Below, piece by piece: positions 1 to 11,076 of a stretch of 64,000 nucleotides of DNA. The position numbers and the translations under genes were made by a program. Within the stretch, counting starts at the first letter, position 1, and every line of letters starts with the position of its first letter. The DNA comes from Siderastrea radians (lineage: Eukaryota > Cnidaria > Anthozoa > Scleractinia > Rhizangiidae): contig OZ024890.1 of assembly GCA_964017195.1 (NCBI GenBank), positions 50,888,593 through 50,952,592 on the forward strand, written 5' to 3'. Below the pieces are notes generated by a model that did no database searches, was not told the origin of the DNA, and saw only the letters and a program-made list of their open reading frames with translations.

Positions 1-900
1 AGATTCAGCCTTCTTATCTAATAAAAGAAATGTTTATTCAGCCTAAAACTCACTGGAACATCAAAAAGAATTATTATTCTAACAGCAATCAGTTTAAGAG
101 AGAAAACTGTAAGGGCAATTTAGAAATATTTCTATTTATGCAAATTACGAACTTTTTGGCTGATTTGTGCTGCATTTTAGCAGTTTTTAAATATAAATAT
201 CATAAAATCGCAGCCACCTAGAAAGCTCAATGTACATTAAGAATGTTTTGATATCATGAAAGATCCTTCAACTGAAAAGAGAAAGTGTTAAGTTTTGTCT
301 TTCTTGAAATATTGGAGAAAATTGCAGGAATGACCAAAATCAGCCCGTAAAAAATGAATCATGATTTACTCGAAAACGCTCTTACAGATTTTTCCCTAAT
401 TTCGCATACAAGTTGTGTAGGTTGAGTAGTTCAAATAGTTCAAGTTTCGTCATAAAGTGTCTGACTAGTTTTCGAGATATTCGACATTATTCAAAATGAG
501 GGGTTATCCATTACCGTTGCTATGGTGACAGCTGTTGCTAGGAAACCAGTGAGAAAATAAACTTTGATCATATGTTGAAAAGGTGGTGTAGTATTAAGGA
601 AATCGAAGTTTACCTTCTATGCGAAATTTTGACTTTAAAAGATACACTCCAAGGTCAAAAAAACTGTTGCGAGCCTCCTTAACGGCTATTTTCCAAGGTC
701 AGTAACCCCACGTAAATTTCGTGCACCGGCGCGGTTTCATGGCGTTTTGGGTGGCACAATGTTTTCCAAAACTTTCAAAATTGTTGCATATCATGGTTAT
801 GTGAGGACCCACGATTACAGTCTACTTTCCCGATTACAGTCTAGTTTCTCTTGATATGAGCCTCTCGACAAAGGGGTGTATCTTTTTTTCAGACACTTAC
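1..900. other. Noncoding left flank, probably intron 2 of pentraxin gene C
   Basis: No convincing coding region is seen. If gene C matches its paralogues, this is the start of its second intron, because the minus-strand exon 2 ends at 901 with a GTAAGT donor. The stretch around 490-560, with a GTTGCTATGGTGACA core, resembles internal sequence of the TTAA-flanked element at 27.1-27.9 kb, so part of this DNA is probably dispersed repeat. Confidence 0.4.
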
Positions 901-2985
901 TGTCCTGTATTTCCGACACTCAGATGAAGGTTCCCTGGGTGGTCAATTAACAGGTCGTTGCTCAGAGCATCAGACGACGCGTAGCTGAAAGGTGTTCCTC
1001 CTGATGAAGTAGTCTTCATCCAGAAACAGACAGTAAATCGCGTTAGACTGCGCATGCCCCAGATATTCGCATAATCAGTTACCCCCTTCTGGGGAAACTT
1101 TAAGGTGTAATCTACGAAAAGAGGATGAAATAATGTTGCTATTGTGTTCATGATTATAGATGTTATAATAAAATAAAATAGTTCAAAGGTTTAGACTATG
1201 ATTGTGGTAATTGTTCCAATCTGTTATTACCAGCAGACGCAAGCATCAAAATGATTCAATTGGAACTCGAAGCAGATGCTTCAAGTGCGTGAAAATGCGT
1301 GCGACAAGGTCACAATTAGCTTTGGTTTTACTGATAATGGGTTGTGAAAAACGTTTGCAACAATCACGGAGTGTAGGAAAGCAACACCAAAGCGGACGCA
1401 AATTAATCTCTATACTAAATTGTAAACCTCTTCAATCAACATTGGTCATAACTGATAAAAGGCCAATTTTAAGTTTCAACGACAAGGCTGCGTTTTACAT
1501 AAGTCTTACATACGCAGCTGTGATCAGTTTTTGAATATAAATAGCTTCTTACAATAAAATGAAGAATTTAATGTAATAGGCCGTTTCCGAGTTGCTTGTA
1601 CCTCTTTTTCAGAGCGAGTCTTGGTGCATAGCCTTTCATATGAAAATGAGTTTTCATTCACATCCAGGTAAAACCATGAGCTATAGGAAACATGGATTTT
1701 GAATTCTCACCGAACGTTGTAATGTTTCAAGCAAACAGCGATGAAATATGTCAATGATTCAATAAAACTATCACCTTACCGTCAGTTCTGCTGTCCTGTG
1801 TCTTTGATTTCTACATGACACCTTCTGCAAATAACCCTGTTTCTCCCCGATTCTTCGGTGACTTTTACCGCCCGCCATTTTGAAAAACACTCCTTCCCAG
1901 TTCATTCTCGTTCAATCCCAGTTCTACGCGCTTTTCTGACTAGAAAACCTCCTAAAGCTGCCCTGAAGCCCCTGGGTAGGAAGCACTTGGGCCGTTGCTA
2001 AGAGATTCGGCCTTTGGCCAATCGTAGGGCCGGAAAGACAATCGCTATTGTATTTCAAATTCGTTTTCAGCCGGTAAGAGCAAAAAGCGTTTGCCAGTCC
2101 CCCGACAGAACCTAATTTGAATTGTCACTTTTTATAATCCGTTGCACGACGACCTTCCATATATGGAAGTCCTTCGTGCAATGTTCTTACGAACTCGTAA
2201 CCAAAACCTGGAAAAGATGGCCTACCCAGTGGATTAAGAGCGGCTTAAGGAGGTTTTCTATTTAGCTGCGTAGAACTGGGAACGAATGTTTTTTTCAAAA
2301 TGGCGGGCGGTAAAAGTAAGCATATCGAACTCACCGAAGAATCGGGGAGCAACAGGGACATTTGCAGAAGATGATGAAGAAATCAAAGGCACAGGACAGG
2401 AAAACTGACGGTAAGGTGATATTTGTATTGAATCGTCGACATATTTCACCGCTTTTTGACTGAAACAACGTTCGATGAGAACTCAAAATCCATGTTTCCT
2501 ATAGCTCATGGTAAAACTCATTTTCATATGAAAGGTTTTGCACGAGGCCTCGCTGTGGAAAGGGGGCACAAGACAATTCGGAACTGGGAGAAAGCATGGT
2601 TGGTGGACTGTTGCAACATGTAAGGATATCGCCCGCCACACTGTAAATAGAGACTTGATTTTATTCAAATTATAGCACTCTTGGCGAAGCCTAGGTAGGC
2701 AGTTTTTGCCTAGTATCAATAGATGTTGGTGAATTTCATATTAATAGTCCACCGCTCACTGGTGTATTGTTTGTTATTGTGTATTGTGTATTGTTTGTTT
2801 TAGATTCTCTGTAAGGCAATATTAAATTAAACCTGTCGTTCTAAAGGTGATATTTGGGGATCCGTCTACTGAAAAAGCATTGCAAAAGGGGTCAGAACTC
2901 AGTCTGTCATAAGTGACATACCTGCTTGACCGCTGACTTGGCCACAGAGGAAACCAAAACAAATACAAGCCACCACAACAAACAT
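901..2985 (-). CDS. Pentraxin gene C, 5' part (coding exons 1-2; last exon outside window)
   Basis: This is the 5' part of a secreted short pentraxin, a calcium-dependent lectin-like pattern-recognition family. Coding exon 1 (2985-2922) encodes an ATG and a hydrophobic signal peptide (MFVVVACICFGFLCG) and ends at a GTATGT donor. Its acceptor lies at 3003-3005, so 3002-2986 is 5'UTR. Exon 2 (1111-901, 211 nt) reads DYTLKFPQ, TVCFWMK and GTPFSYA, the N-terminal half of a pentraxin domain with its first conserved Cys, and ends at a GTAAGT donor. Exon lengths and phases match paralogues A and B exactly. A 5' noncoding exon probably ends at 5101 before a GTAACA donor, as in A and B. No stop or frameshift is seen in the visible part. 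The last exon, which should carry the HxCxTW signature, lies beyond position 1. Confidence 0.8.
1618..2545. repeat. Foldback repeat with exon-like arms in the gene C intron
   Basis: Arms at about 1618-1970 and 2235-2545 are inverted copies about 300 bp long around a ~260-bp centre. Each arm contains, in opposite orientation, a CAAAATGGCGGGCGG start-like context, a short open stretch and a CTGACGGTAAGG donor-like site. A short palindrome (CTTCCATATATGGAAG, 2155-2170) sits in the centre. No transposase is visible. It lies between pentraxin C exons 1 and 2. The arms are diverged, so the element is old. Confidence 0.65.
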
Positions 2986-3773
2986 GACTCAGTACTCTTC
3001 ACCTGCAAAGATAATTACCAACAGACTTGATAAAAATTAATACTTTTGTATCAACATGAATAGGGTTTAAATTCACTCTTTGCAGGCAAAGGTTCTAATT
3101 TAGACAGGGTTTAAGGGTACTTTAAAGTTTAAATCAAAAGGTACATGAAGGTAAATGAAAAAAGCATGCGACCTTTGTAAAAAACGAAAAAGGTAGAAAA
3201 CTTCTATATCAAAGAATTTCTTAAAATCATTTTTAAGTAATCGACGATACTAATGGAGCTTGGATAAGTTTTAAAATACCAGCTTAGAAAATTGCATTGA
3301 TTACACCTACTGAACTTTAATACTGAACTAACAAATACAATTTGCTCAGTAATTTACGTATTATTAACTCTAACGCTAAAAATTTGAGGGTTTTCAGGGA
3401 AAGGCCTCTTTATAATTGAGATTAAAAAATGTAAGCGTGAATAACTTGAAAGTGAAATTACTTTAAGGTATGATGGTACCCCCAAAATTGACCATATTTT
3501 TTTTAAAATACGCTTTTTAACACAAGAGGCCCTGATGTTTTGACATGGGATCGACTGTGTACCAATTCCCACGTTATCGAAGATATCGAAGGGTATGTTG
3601 TGTAGAAGAGATGAGATTAAGAAGGAAGAGATCCTGCCTGTTTGCCTCTGCCACAAAAAAATAATAATAAATAAATAAAACGGCAAGGCCTAAGCGTCCA
3701 AAAGAATTTTGCTCGGTGTGGGCTGAAAAACATTCCGCGAGCGACAATTAAGCTCGTACGTTTATAATCAAGA

Positions 3774-4140
3774 AATGTGGTCGGAAAAACCTATGGAAGA
3801 ACGAGAACGCCGTGTCCAAGAGCCGCTAAAAGATAAGGCAGAGCTGTTGCAACACGCGAAGAGAGAAGGTGATGGAGAATACTGTGAAGAATCGTGGTAA
3901 CGATTGAAAGGGACAGCAATCACGTCAGGCGAAACGCTCGTATAAAAGCTCGATGAAGCGGGAATGTTGTCGAGTTTGTCACCTGGACGAGACCTCACGA
4001 AAACGTAAATTGCAAAAGTAGTGAAACGAGTAATAAAGGGTTTTATTGTTACCCAATTGCTTGCATTTATGAAAAAACGCTCTCTCTTAGTTCTTGAGCC
4101 GAGCACGCGGCGGCTTCTTCGCGGGTTTCACAGTGCTGTC
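3774..4140 (+). pseudogene. Possible decayed coding fragment, unknown family
   Basis: The plus-strand frame from ATG 3774 reads about 42 codons with a charged, alpha-helix-like composition (MEERERRVQEPLKDKAELL). It then continues in the same frame with protein-like composition through in-frame stops, including LDEAGMLSSLSPGRDLTKT and further on FHSAVLSHLL. At least three stops interrupt about 120 codons, so it cannot be a working gene. I do not recognise the family. It could equally be fortuitous open sequence in a repeat. Confidence 0.3.
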
Positions 4141-5207
4141 CTTTCGCATTTACTTTCGTCCTCCTGGTCCAGGCAGCTTGATTAGTGTTACCCTTTCTTC
4201 TTGTTGATGTTTTCGGCATTGTACAACCGACGCGAAATTATGAGGGTAAAATTTCAAGTGCATTAAGACCCTTTTTAACGAAACGCGTACACAGACCTGG
4301 ATGAGGGTCGCTTTCCGATAAAAATATGACACCATACCGGCTGGGCGACATGTTTGCGCTATTGTTATACGGCAAGTTAAGCCTCCCTTCGATCAAACCG
4401 CAGGTATTTAAATTATCCTGACAGTTAGGTGTTTTAATCTCATCAGGCCGAAAAGATGTCTCCTAATCTATTTTGCCTTTTTTCTCGAAACTAAATTTTC
4501 GAGAAATTGAGCGCACGTTTGAAGTTCGCGTTCAGCGACTTTTCAACCAATTTAGCTCACGTTTGGCGAGAATGTTGCCAAATAATTTGACACCAAAACC
4601 GAGTCTCCAAATTTTTGCTCTCATTCAAAAGTTATGGTCCGTTAAAGAAAGAGAAGGGGTGTTTTTTCAAACTTCAAATTTTAACTGAGTGCAGAAAACA
4701 AACCAGGCCAGATAAAAAATTCCGAGACTTGGTTTTTGAGACAAAGGTGTGAAGAATTCGACGCGATGTTCATCTTACTCTCCAGACCATTTTCGAGCGG
4801 AGCGGAACCGATTTTGTGAACGATGTACTTTTGAAAAACGTTAGCTATATTTTCAACAGAATTGTCTTTTTTCTTTATCATTCTTTATCTTTCTTTATCT
4901 ACATTTTCGTAATCTTCAATTATTAAGCTTTCAGAAAATATATATAGTTTGTCAGGGTTTATGTAGAACGTCTGACGCTCAAAAGGTGATAACGCAATGT
5001 TGTCATTTGAGGTACCCTGATACCTTAACGGTAAAAATTAACATTTCCCCCTTACGTTTTTTAACAGATATTTCTTTCACCTGACAACTTTACTTGTTAC
5101 TGCTGCTGTTCGCCTCGACCTAGCCTGGCAGGAAGCACAAGCGATAACTTGAAATGAATATATGGAATATATTTTACCACCAACTTAATAAGCTTTGCTA
5201 AATTGAT

Positions 5208-5224
5208 TTATTTAGCTGGGAATA
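5208..5224 (-). promoter_or_regulatory. Shared upstream motif of pentraxin gene C
   Basis: On the minus strand the 17-mer TATTCCCAGCTAAATAA occurs about 107 bp upstream of the inferred noncoding-exon donor (5101). The same 17-mer occurs at 15581-15597 (gene A) and 31147-31163 (gene B) at similar distances. It includes a TATA-like TAAATAA. A core-promoter or tissue-specific role is an inference from its conservation and position. Confidence 0.5.
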
Positions 5225-5639
5225 ACAAATTGGGCCCATAGCCACGAATCTTGCAAATAAATTTCTTAAAAGTTGTGTGAAGTCCAGTCTTTAAAATATG
5301 CCGACCCTACAACGTCAAATATCAATTCAGGAATGCTGATCGTGAGGTAAATGATATTTGTGAAGAGAAGTCGGAAAGTTTAGGAAAAAAATTAATTAGC
5401 TAATAAGCAAAAAAATGCTTCTACAAAGTAAACTTAATTGGCCGCATATACATATTTAAAGGCCATTTAACGAACTTGGAATAACGTTTACATAAATATG
5501 TTTACACAGCTTTTTGCGGGTTGATTTCTACGTTTGCCACTTTCCCTAAAATATTTTCAATATTCAAGAAACAGAACTACACATTAAGCAACCCAAAGTA
5601 AAACAAAGATGATGTGTCCTTACAGTTTCACTTTAAGGA

Positions 5640-5890
5640 TGGAGAAAATTATATGCATTTTCACCCCACTTCAGTTTAATTTTCTAGCCCATAATCGTGG
5701 ACTTTCGCAAACGTTCTACTGCAGGTACGGACTGTCCCCCTACCCCATGCAATGTTGAAATGTGTCCTTTGCTGCCAACATTGACTGGGGGAGGGGGAGA
5801 TGGTCAAATAGTTCCACTGTCAACATTGAACAGGGCATGGGTTAGGGGATTCAAAGAAGTGGAATGTTTGGACAAACAAACTTATTCGGA
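5640..5890. repeat. Degenerate duplicate, copy 1 (pair with 8380-8600)
   Basis: This segment shares ordered blocks with 8380-8600: a 'TAGCCCATAATCGTGG' block, the 'ACTTTCGCAAA' block, a pyrimidine-rich stretch with 'GCTGCCAA', and 'ACAGGGCATGGG' before a G-rich run. The copies are diverged and have no shared reading frame, so the short open frame at 5697 is not treated as a gene. Confidence 0.5.
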
Positions 5891-6345
5891 GTGCTACTAT
5901 ATAACTATGTTATAACTTTCAACTTTTGGCACGAATTTGAAAGGTGCCCCAAGAATTATTGGCCACGATTATAACTTGAAGTGTGTCATGAAACATCTGA
6001 CTGATCCATAATGTAAAAGGATTTCATGTAAATACGTGTAAACGACAAAATCACTTTGAGTTGTTCCATCTAATTCACCAATCAGTGTCAAGGAATGGGG
6101 TGGGGTGGGGGGATGGGTGCAGGATTCAAACATTTGGCTATTCAAATGACTTTAAATAGTGACTGATTATCTAACTATTATAAAACAATGGGTAGAACTT
6201 GCTGACAAAAGTGCTGCCATCTTAATGTAAAATAAAAAACTTGAGGTTGTCAACCAAACCTATAATTAACAAAGTCCCACAGCAAAATGGTGGCAAATTC
6301 GGCAGAAGTTTTGGGAGAAATTGCGAGGAAGGCGATGGGCCATTA

Positions 6346-7621
6346 CAGTATGTTGCCCAGTTTTCGTACAAAAAAAACTTTATTTGATTATTTTCATCGG
6401 TCGTTCAAATCTTTGCCGACCGAAGAATTCCGAAAATAGTGGGAACATTTCAGCTATAAATTGCCAGTTTTGGCGGGCTTTGTGACGAAGATTCAGGTCA
6501 GAGCGGACAATTTTTTTCCAGGTGAGTTATCGTTTATCGGCTGATATTTGCACTTTTCACTGCACAGTTAAGGTATCGTAGATATATCGTTGATAATCAA
6601 ACAGCCTGTTTTGTAAGTAATTTTGCAAGGGGGTGCGTGGTTTGTGGGGAGATGATAGATAAAAGATGAAAGTGAATAGGAGAACTTTCAACGCCAGCTT
6701 AAATTTAACTTACTGCTCCTGAATTTTAGCGGTGAAAATCTTCACATACATTTCGACCTACTGTGCCAGTTTTCGTGCACTTAGCGGCGCCTTCTCAAAA
6801 CCTATTCTTAAATAAGTTAAAGAACTGAATCAGTTTTAATCTTTACCGTTCGAAAACTAGTAAGTTGCCGGTGAAGCAAAGATAACACAAACCCTTGCTA
6901 ATTACGGTACACTATATGTATTTCTGTGGTAACAACAAAATTATAGCGACGCTTTACATCCAGGTCATGCACCTTGAAATATCGTTACTTTACCAGCCTT
7001 ACTGATTTTTTCACTCTGTTGAGATTTTAATAAAGATTGCAAAAAGCAGCTAACAAAAGCAAGCGTAAGCGGAAACGAAGTAAAACGCCGAATCTCTTGC
7101 AGGCCTTTTCTTGACAGCTCAGTAATATGCAGAAGAGTAATCGGTCAACTACCTTTGCCAAGGGAGTAAATGACTTACGAGACGGTGAATTGAGCGTAAG
7201 AAGATCCGCCCAAACGTGGGGAACTAAAAAATCAACACTGCAGGATCGATTGAACATCCACCCCCCAATTAACCATTCGCTTTGTACACACAACATTGGT
7301 CGCTAAGCCGATTTCTATCCACAAATCGAAGAGAAAACACGATAAGCATGCAGCAGAGTGGCTGAAACATCAGTTTGCGTCGAGCGTTTTCGGGGAAAAA
7401 TCTTGTTTTGTGGATGAACGAAAACAGGGCCAGGTGTACGTGGACTGGGTAATTTAGGAGTTTTGGGAAAAATGGCATAATTTTGAAGGTGTGTCGATCG
7501 AGCGGCAAATCTTCGTACATATTAAAGTTAAGTAAAGGGCTATCTCTAAAATAAATCATCTTACAGACGAAAAGATATAGCGATTACAAACTAAAGTGTA
7601 CGAAAACTGGGCAACATACTG
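6346..7621. mobile_element. Pogo-like (Tc1/mariner) element with TA target duplication
   Basis: The left end CAGTATGTTGCCCAGTTTT begins at 6346 directly after a TA dinucleotide (6344-6345). The inverted copy ends at 7621 directly before TA (7622-7623). The matching terminal repeats are about 24 bp. The 1,276-bp interior keeps a pipsqueak-type HTH remnant at 7136-7306, typical of pogo/Tigger transposases, but no DDE catalytic domain. A second terminal-repeat-like block occurs near 6757. This is a nonautonomous or internally deleted copy. Confidence 0.7.
7136..7306 (+). pseudogene. Pipsqueak-type HTH remnant of a pogo transposase
   Basis: The frame from 7136 to the stop at 7304-7306 includes VNDLRDGELSVRRSAQTWG followed by TKKSTLQDRL. 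This matches the pattern of pipsqueak/CENP-B N-terminal HTH domains (amphipathic helix, 'SVRxAA..W', 'STLxDR'). It is about 57 codons without a start, and the reading frame stops just after the HTH. A Lys/Arg-rich stretch upstream (7038-7110, frame ending in TGA) may be another part of the same degraded protein. It lies inside the TA-flanked element 6346-7621. Confidence 0.6.
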
Positions 7622-8379
7622 TACTCGAAAATTATTATGCAGAACACAGAAAATTATTAATTCGATGGAAAGATATATGGCACAGTGAGTCGTTGAGAAG
7701 ATTTTTAGGGTTACATATGTAGCTCGATTTAGTGAGAACGTTAACCATCGACATCAACGTCAACCTCAAGTTAATTATTGTGTCGAGATGCGTTTGATTG
7801 ACCTGGAATAAATGATTGAGTCACATGTTGGTCAGGTACTTACCATCTCCACTTTTTCTTGATAAGTGTTCCGATTATTTACAATTGACAGAAATAGGGA
7901 CGTAACCGATCCATGTTAGCCAAAGCAAGGTTGTCCTTGTCAATAAAATTGTTCTCAAGCTCTTCTTGTCTGTTTCGAGATTTTTTAGCCTTTCAAAAAA
8001 AAAAAAGAGTTGCTGGTTGTGCACCATCATAATAGCAATTATCGACGTAACGTAATGGATGACCGCACTGGCAAATCTTCTTTGGTTTTTCTTTTTTACT
8101 TGATTTTAAAAATTGACTTCGTTAAGCACCACAAATTTTCAGGTAATATGAAAATTCAAAGATAGCTGACAACTCACTGCAGTTTGAAACAGACTGAAAC
8201 AGCATAAAAGGAATGTATATGATGTGTTTTAAATTTCGTATGGGGATCTCGGACGCACGATCCACGAAAGACCCAACCCATCCACCCATGACGATTAAAC
8301 AATCTCACGTAAAACAAGAATGATGCATCCATAAGTTGTGTGAAGCCCACTTGTTACTTTGTTAATTATATGATTTGAC

Positions 8380-8600
8380 CTCGCTTCGGTTTTATTCTAT
8401 AGCCTAAAATCGTGGCCATTAATCTTGGGACACTTTCGCAAAAACGTTACACTGCCGGCACGGACTCTCTCCTCCCCCAATTGATTCCAAGTTTCCTTTA
8501 CAACCTGAGATGTACCCTTCGCTGCCAATGTGACTTCCATTGTCCACATTGGACAGGGCATGGGGGGAGGGGCTCAACAAGTGAGGAATAATAGGACAAT
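8380..8600. repeat. Degenerate duplicate, copy 2 (pair with 5640-5890)
   Basis: This copy has the same order of blocks as 5640-5890, including 'TAGCCTAAAATCGTGG', 'ACTTTCGCAAAAACG', 'GCTGCCAATG' and 'GGACAGGGCATGGGGGG'. Nothing coding is recognised. Confidence 0.5.
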
Positions 8601-8917
8601 CAAAAGTATTCGGGGCGCCACCATAATCATGATGATGTTATAACTCTGACCTTTTGGCGCGATTTTTTAAGGTGGCTTAAGAATTATTGAGGAGGCGAAC
8701 ATTTGACTACTGTAAAATATTTCTTTTCAAATGCTATTGGAACGTTTGATCTCGGCCTAGGCATATTTGTCAATAGGATAGTGAATAGAGTACCACTTGT
8801 TCATTTAAGTGGCTTGTAACAGTCAAGAGCCCTTGCGGTTTGATGAAGTCACCCCATCCTACAAAAGCTTATGACGGACACCTCTCTAAACCGGACAACG
8901 TATATTGATTACATTCA

Positions 8918-9359
8918 CCCTCGGGCGTGCAAGGAGGGGGGGAGTAGATGCCCCCCCATAAGGTTTCCTGGAATTTTTCCGAGACGAATTATCATCTAGA
9001 CCTGCCGTTTTCAGTAGCAGTGCGTATATCCCTAAGACACATTTTGACTAAAGGTTGATGAGAATAGGCTGGTATGGTTACGAGATATGGCGTCATAAGT
9101 AGCAGGTGGTCAAGCCATTTTTGAAGAAAAATTCGTGGATTTTACCCAATTGCACCCAATATGGCGGCCATTTTGAATGACGTCACAGGTCCCCAGCAGC
9201 GCGGCAACCCATAATATGTACCTCATCTTGTAGAGCAGATCACAGGCTTTCTACTAAAAGTGAAATATTGTAAGATAACGAAAACCCAAGGGGGATTCCA
9301 TCAACCCCCCCCCCCCTTGTACCACGGTGGGGGTGTGACTCTGCTTGTACGTCCTAGGG
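8918..9359. mobile_element. MITE with CCCTMGGRCGTRCAAG ends
   Basis: The left end CCCTCGGGCGTGCAAG (from 8918) is inverted at the right end, which reads CCCTAGGACGTACAAG on the other strand and ends at 9359. The interior is noncoding with long G and C runs (8934-8957, 9305-9317) and a 'CCAATATGGCGGCCATTTTG' block. I could not fix a clear target duplication. It abuts the next MITE. Confidence 0.6.
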
Positions 9360-9363
9360 TTAA

Positions 9364-9742
9364 AGGAGCTGTGTAACGAAATTTAGCCAAATTCTGCCAC
9401 TAGGTAAATTAAGCGAAACATAAAAATAACCGCTTAAAACATTGACGAAAGGTTTAAATAACACAGCAAACACAAAAGAAGGTACGTATGGGCCAAATTA
9501 AAGAAGATTAACACGAATTGTAATTGGGGTTTTGAAAAACTGTTAGTCTGAACAGTTTTCAAAGTTTATCTATGTTGTTTGTAAGTTTAAATATAACGCT
9601 CGGGACACATAATTGTTTGTCATGAAGCTGTGACTTTATCATTTACAAGTAATTTCTTCGCTAACGTTAAGATCTATGGCAAGTAAGGGTGAGTAGTTGG
9701 AGAACTAAACAAATTGGACTGAACTGCCGTGACAAAGCCCCT
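9364..9742. mobile_element. TTAA-flanked MITE (piggyBac/Kolobok-type target)
   Basis: The ends AAAGGAGCTGTGTAACG and the inverted CGTGACAAAGCCCCTTT are flanked by TTAA at 9360-9363 and 9743-9746. The 379-bp interior is AT-rich and noncoding. TTAA duplication is established for the piggyBac and Kolobok superfamilies. Which one mobilised this copy cannot be told from the sequence. Confidence 0.65.
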
Positions 9743-9746
9743 TTAA

Positions 9747-11076
9747 GTCGGTTCCTTTCTGTAGCTGATCCACTCATTTTCCTGTAACGTGATAAACTAA
9801 TTGCGATTTTGAGACGGCAATTCTGCATTATATTGACGAGTAGTTGGAATGAAATGTATTCGCGACGGAGCCCAATACGGAAAACTTATTTTCTTCCAAC
9901 GCCGTCAATGTAATCAATCTAAACATCGTAATTAGTTTTTTTTTTTAATCACAATTTAAACGTTTTTCGGGGAAAAGAAAGCAGAACTGAGAATTTCTTG
10001 TTCTGATTGAAACATGAATTCTTACAAGTCGTCAAGTGATGAACACGAATGTTTGTACGCGTAATCAAATCTTTGATTCACTCAGTGCTTGACATACGGT
10101 AACTTCTAAATTGCATCTTTGTGTGGTTTTCGTAACTGTCAGACGTTGGCAAAACAGTTAAAATATCGCAACTGAGCTTTTTGTTCAAAACCTTTTCAAC
10201 ATGATTGCGTGATTAGCGCGCGCACAACAACACCGCCACAAAAACAAACTGTTAAGACAAATAAAAATCGCTATAACCCTCGTCTTACCTTGGCTTTTCG
10301 ATAATGTGGATTCTAAAGTTGAATACTGCTTCCCTTTAGCTTTCAAAGTACAATGCAATTTACAGTTGTGGCCGCTCTTTGAGGAGAAAATTTCGTTTTT
10401 TTTTTTGTTTTTAACGGGAGAAGCCTAACAAAAACGGCGCGAAATTTTGAACCAATTATTGGCTCGCTGTTAAGACGTCAATACGTGGTTATATTGACGT
10501 CTATGAAAGTTTACACCATCAACTCAGTTGTTAAATCCAAATTTTTGTGTTTCACTTCCCCACCGACGCAGCCCCATAGTTTCTTTAGAAACTAATCCCT
10601 TTTTTGTACTTTCACTTTGGATACCAGGATGCGAGAAACATTTTGAAATTACGACAAAAGTTGCGAAAACACATTTCGATGCCTTCCGTCTTTTATCACT
10701 GACTTTCATTTTAAAAGCCTTTTTTTTCTGTAATTACAAATTAATGATGTTGTACAAATATGTTTAAATATCTGTTTGAATTTTGGGCTTTCATTTTTAT
10801 TAAATTTCTGGCTAGTTTTAGCCGAAAAAAAAAGCAACAACAACAATAACATTAATAAATGTCCCCTATCCAGCAAAAATGTACCTTTGGAAGCCAAAAG
10901 AGACGTTAGTATGATTTTTACAACTGATTTATTCTTTCGACAATTACTACATTACTTACTGAATATATGACAATTCTGACGCAATTTTAAACTTCAGTTA
11001 CACAGGTTTGTTCTCTAATACCTAGATATGGATTACATCTCAGATGAGTCCATTCAATTTGGATGCTACAGGCGCC
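9747..11076. other. Intergenic, 3' of pentraxin gene A
   Basis: No gene, RNA or clear repeat is seen from 9747 to about 10710. From about 10710 onward the sequence begins to resemble 28220-28600 (for example TTTCTGGCTAGTTTT in both). This marks the left side of the segmental duplication that carries pentraxins A and B. Confidence 0.4.
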
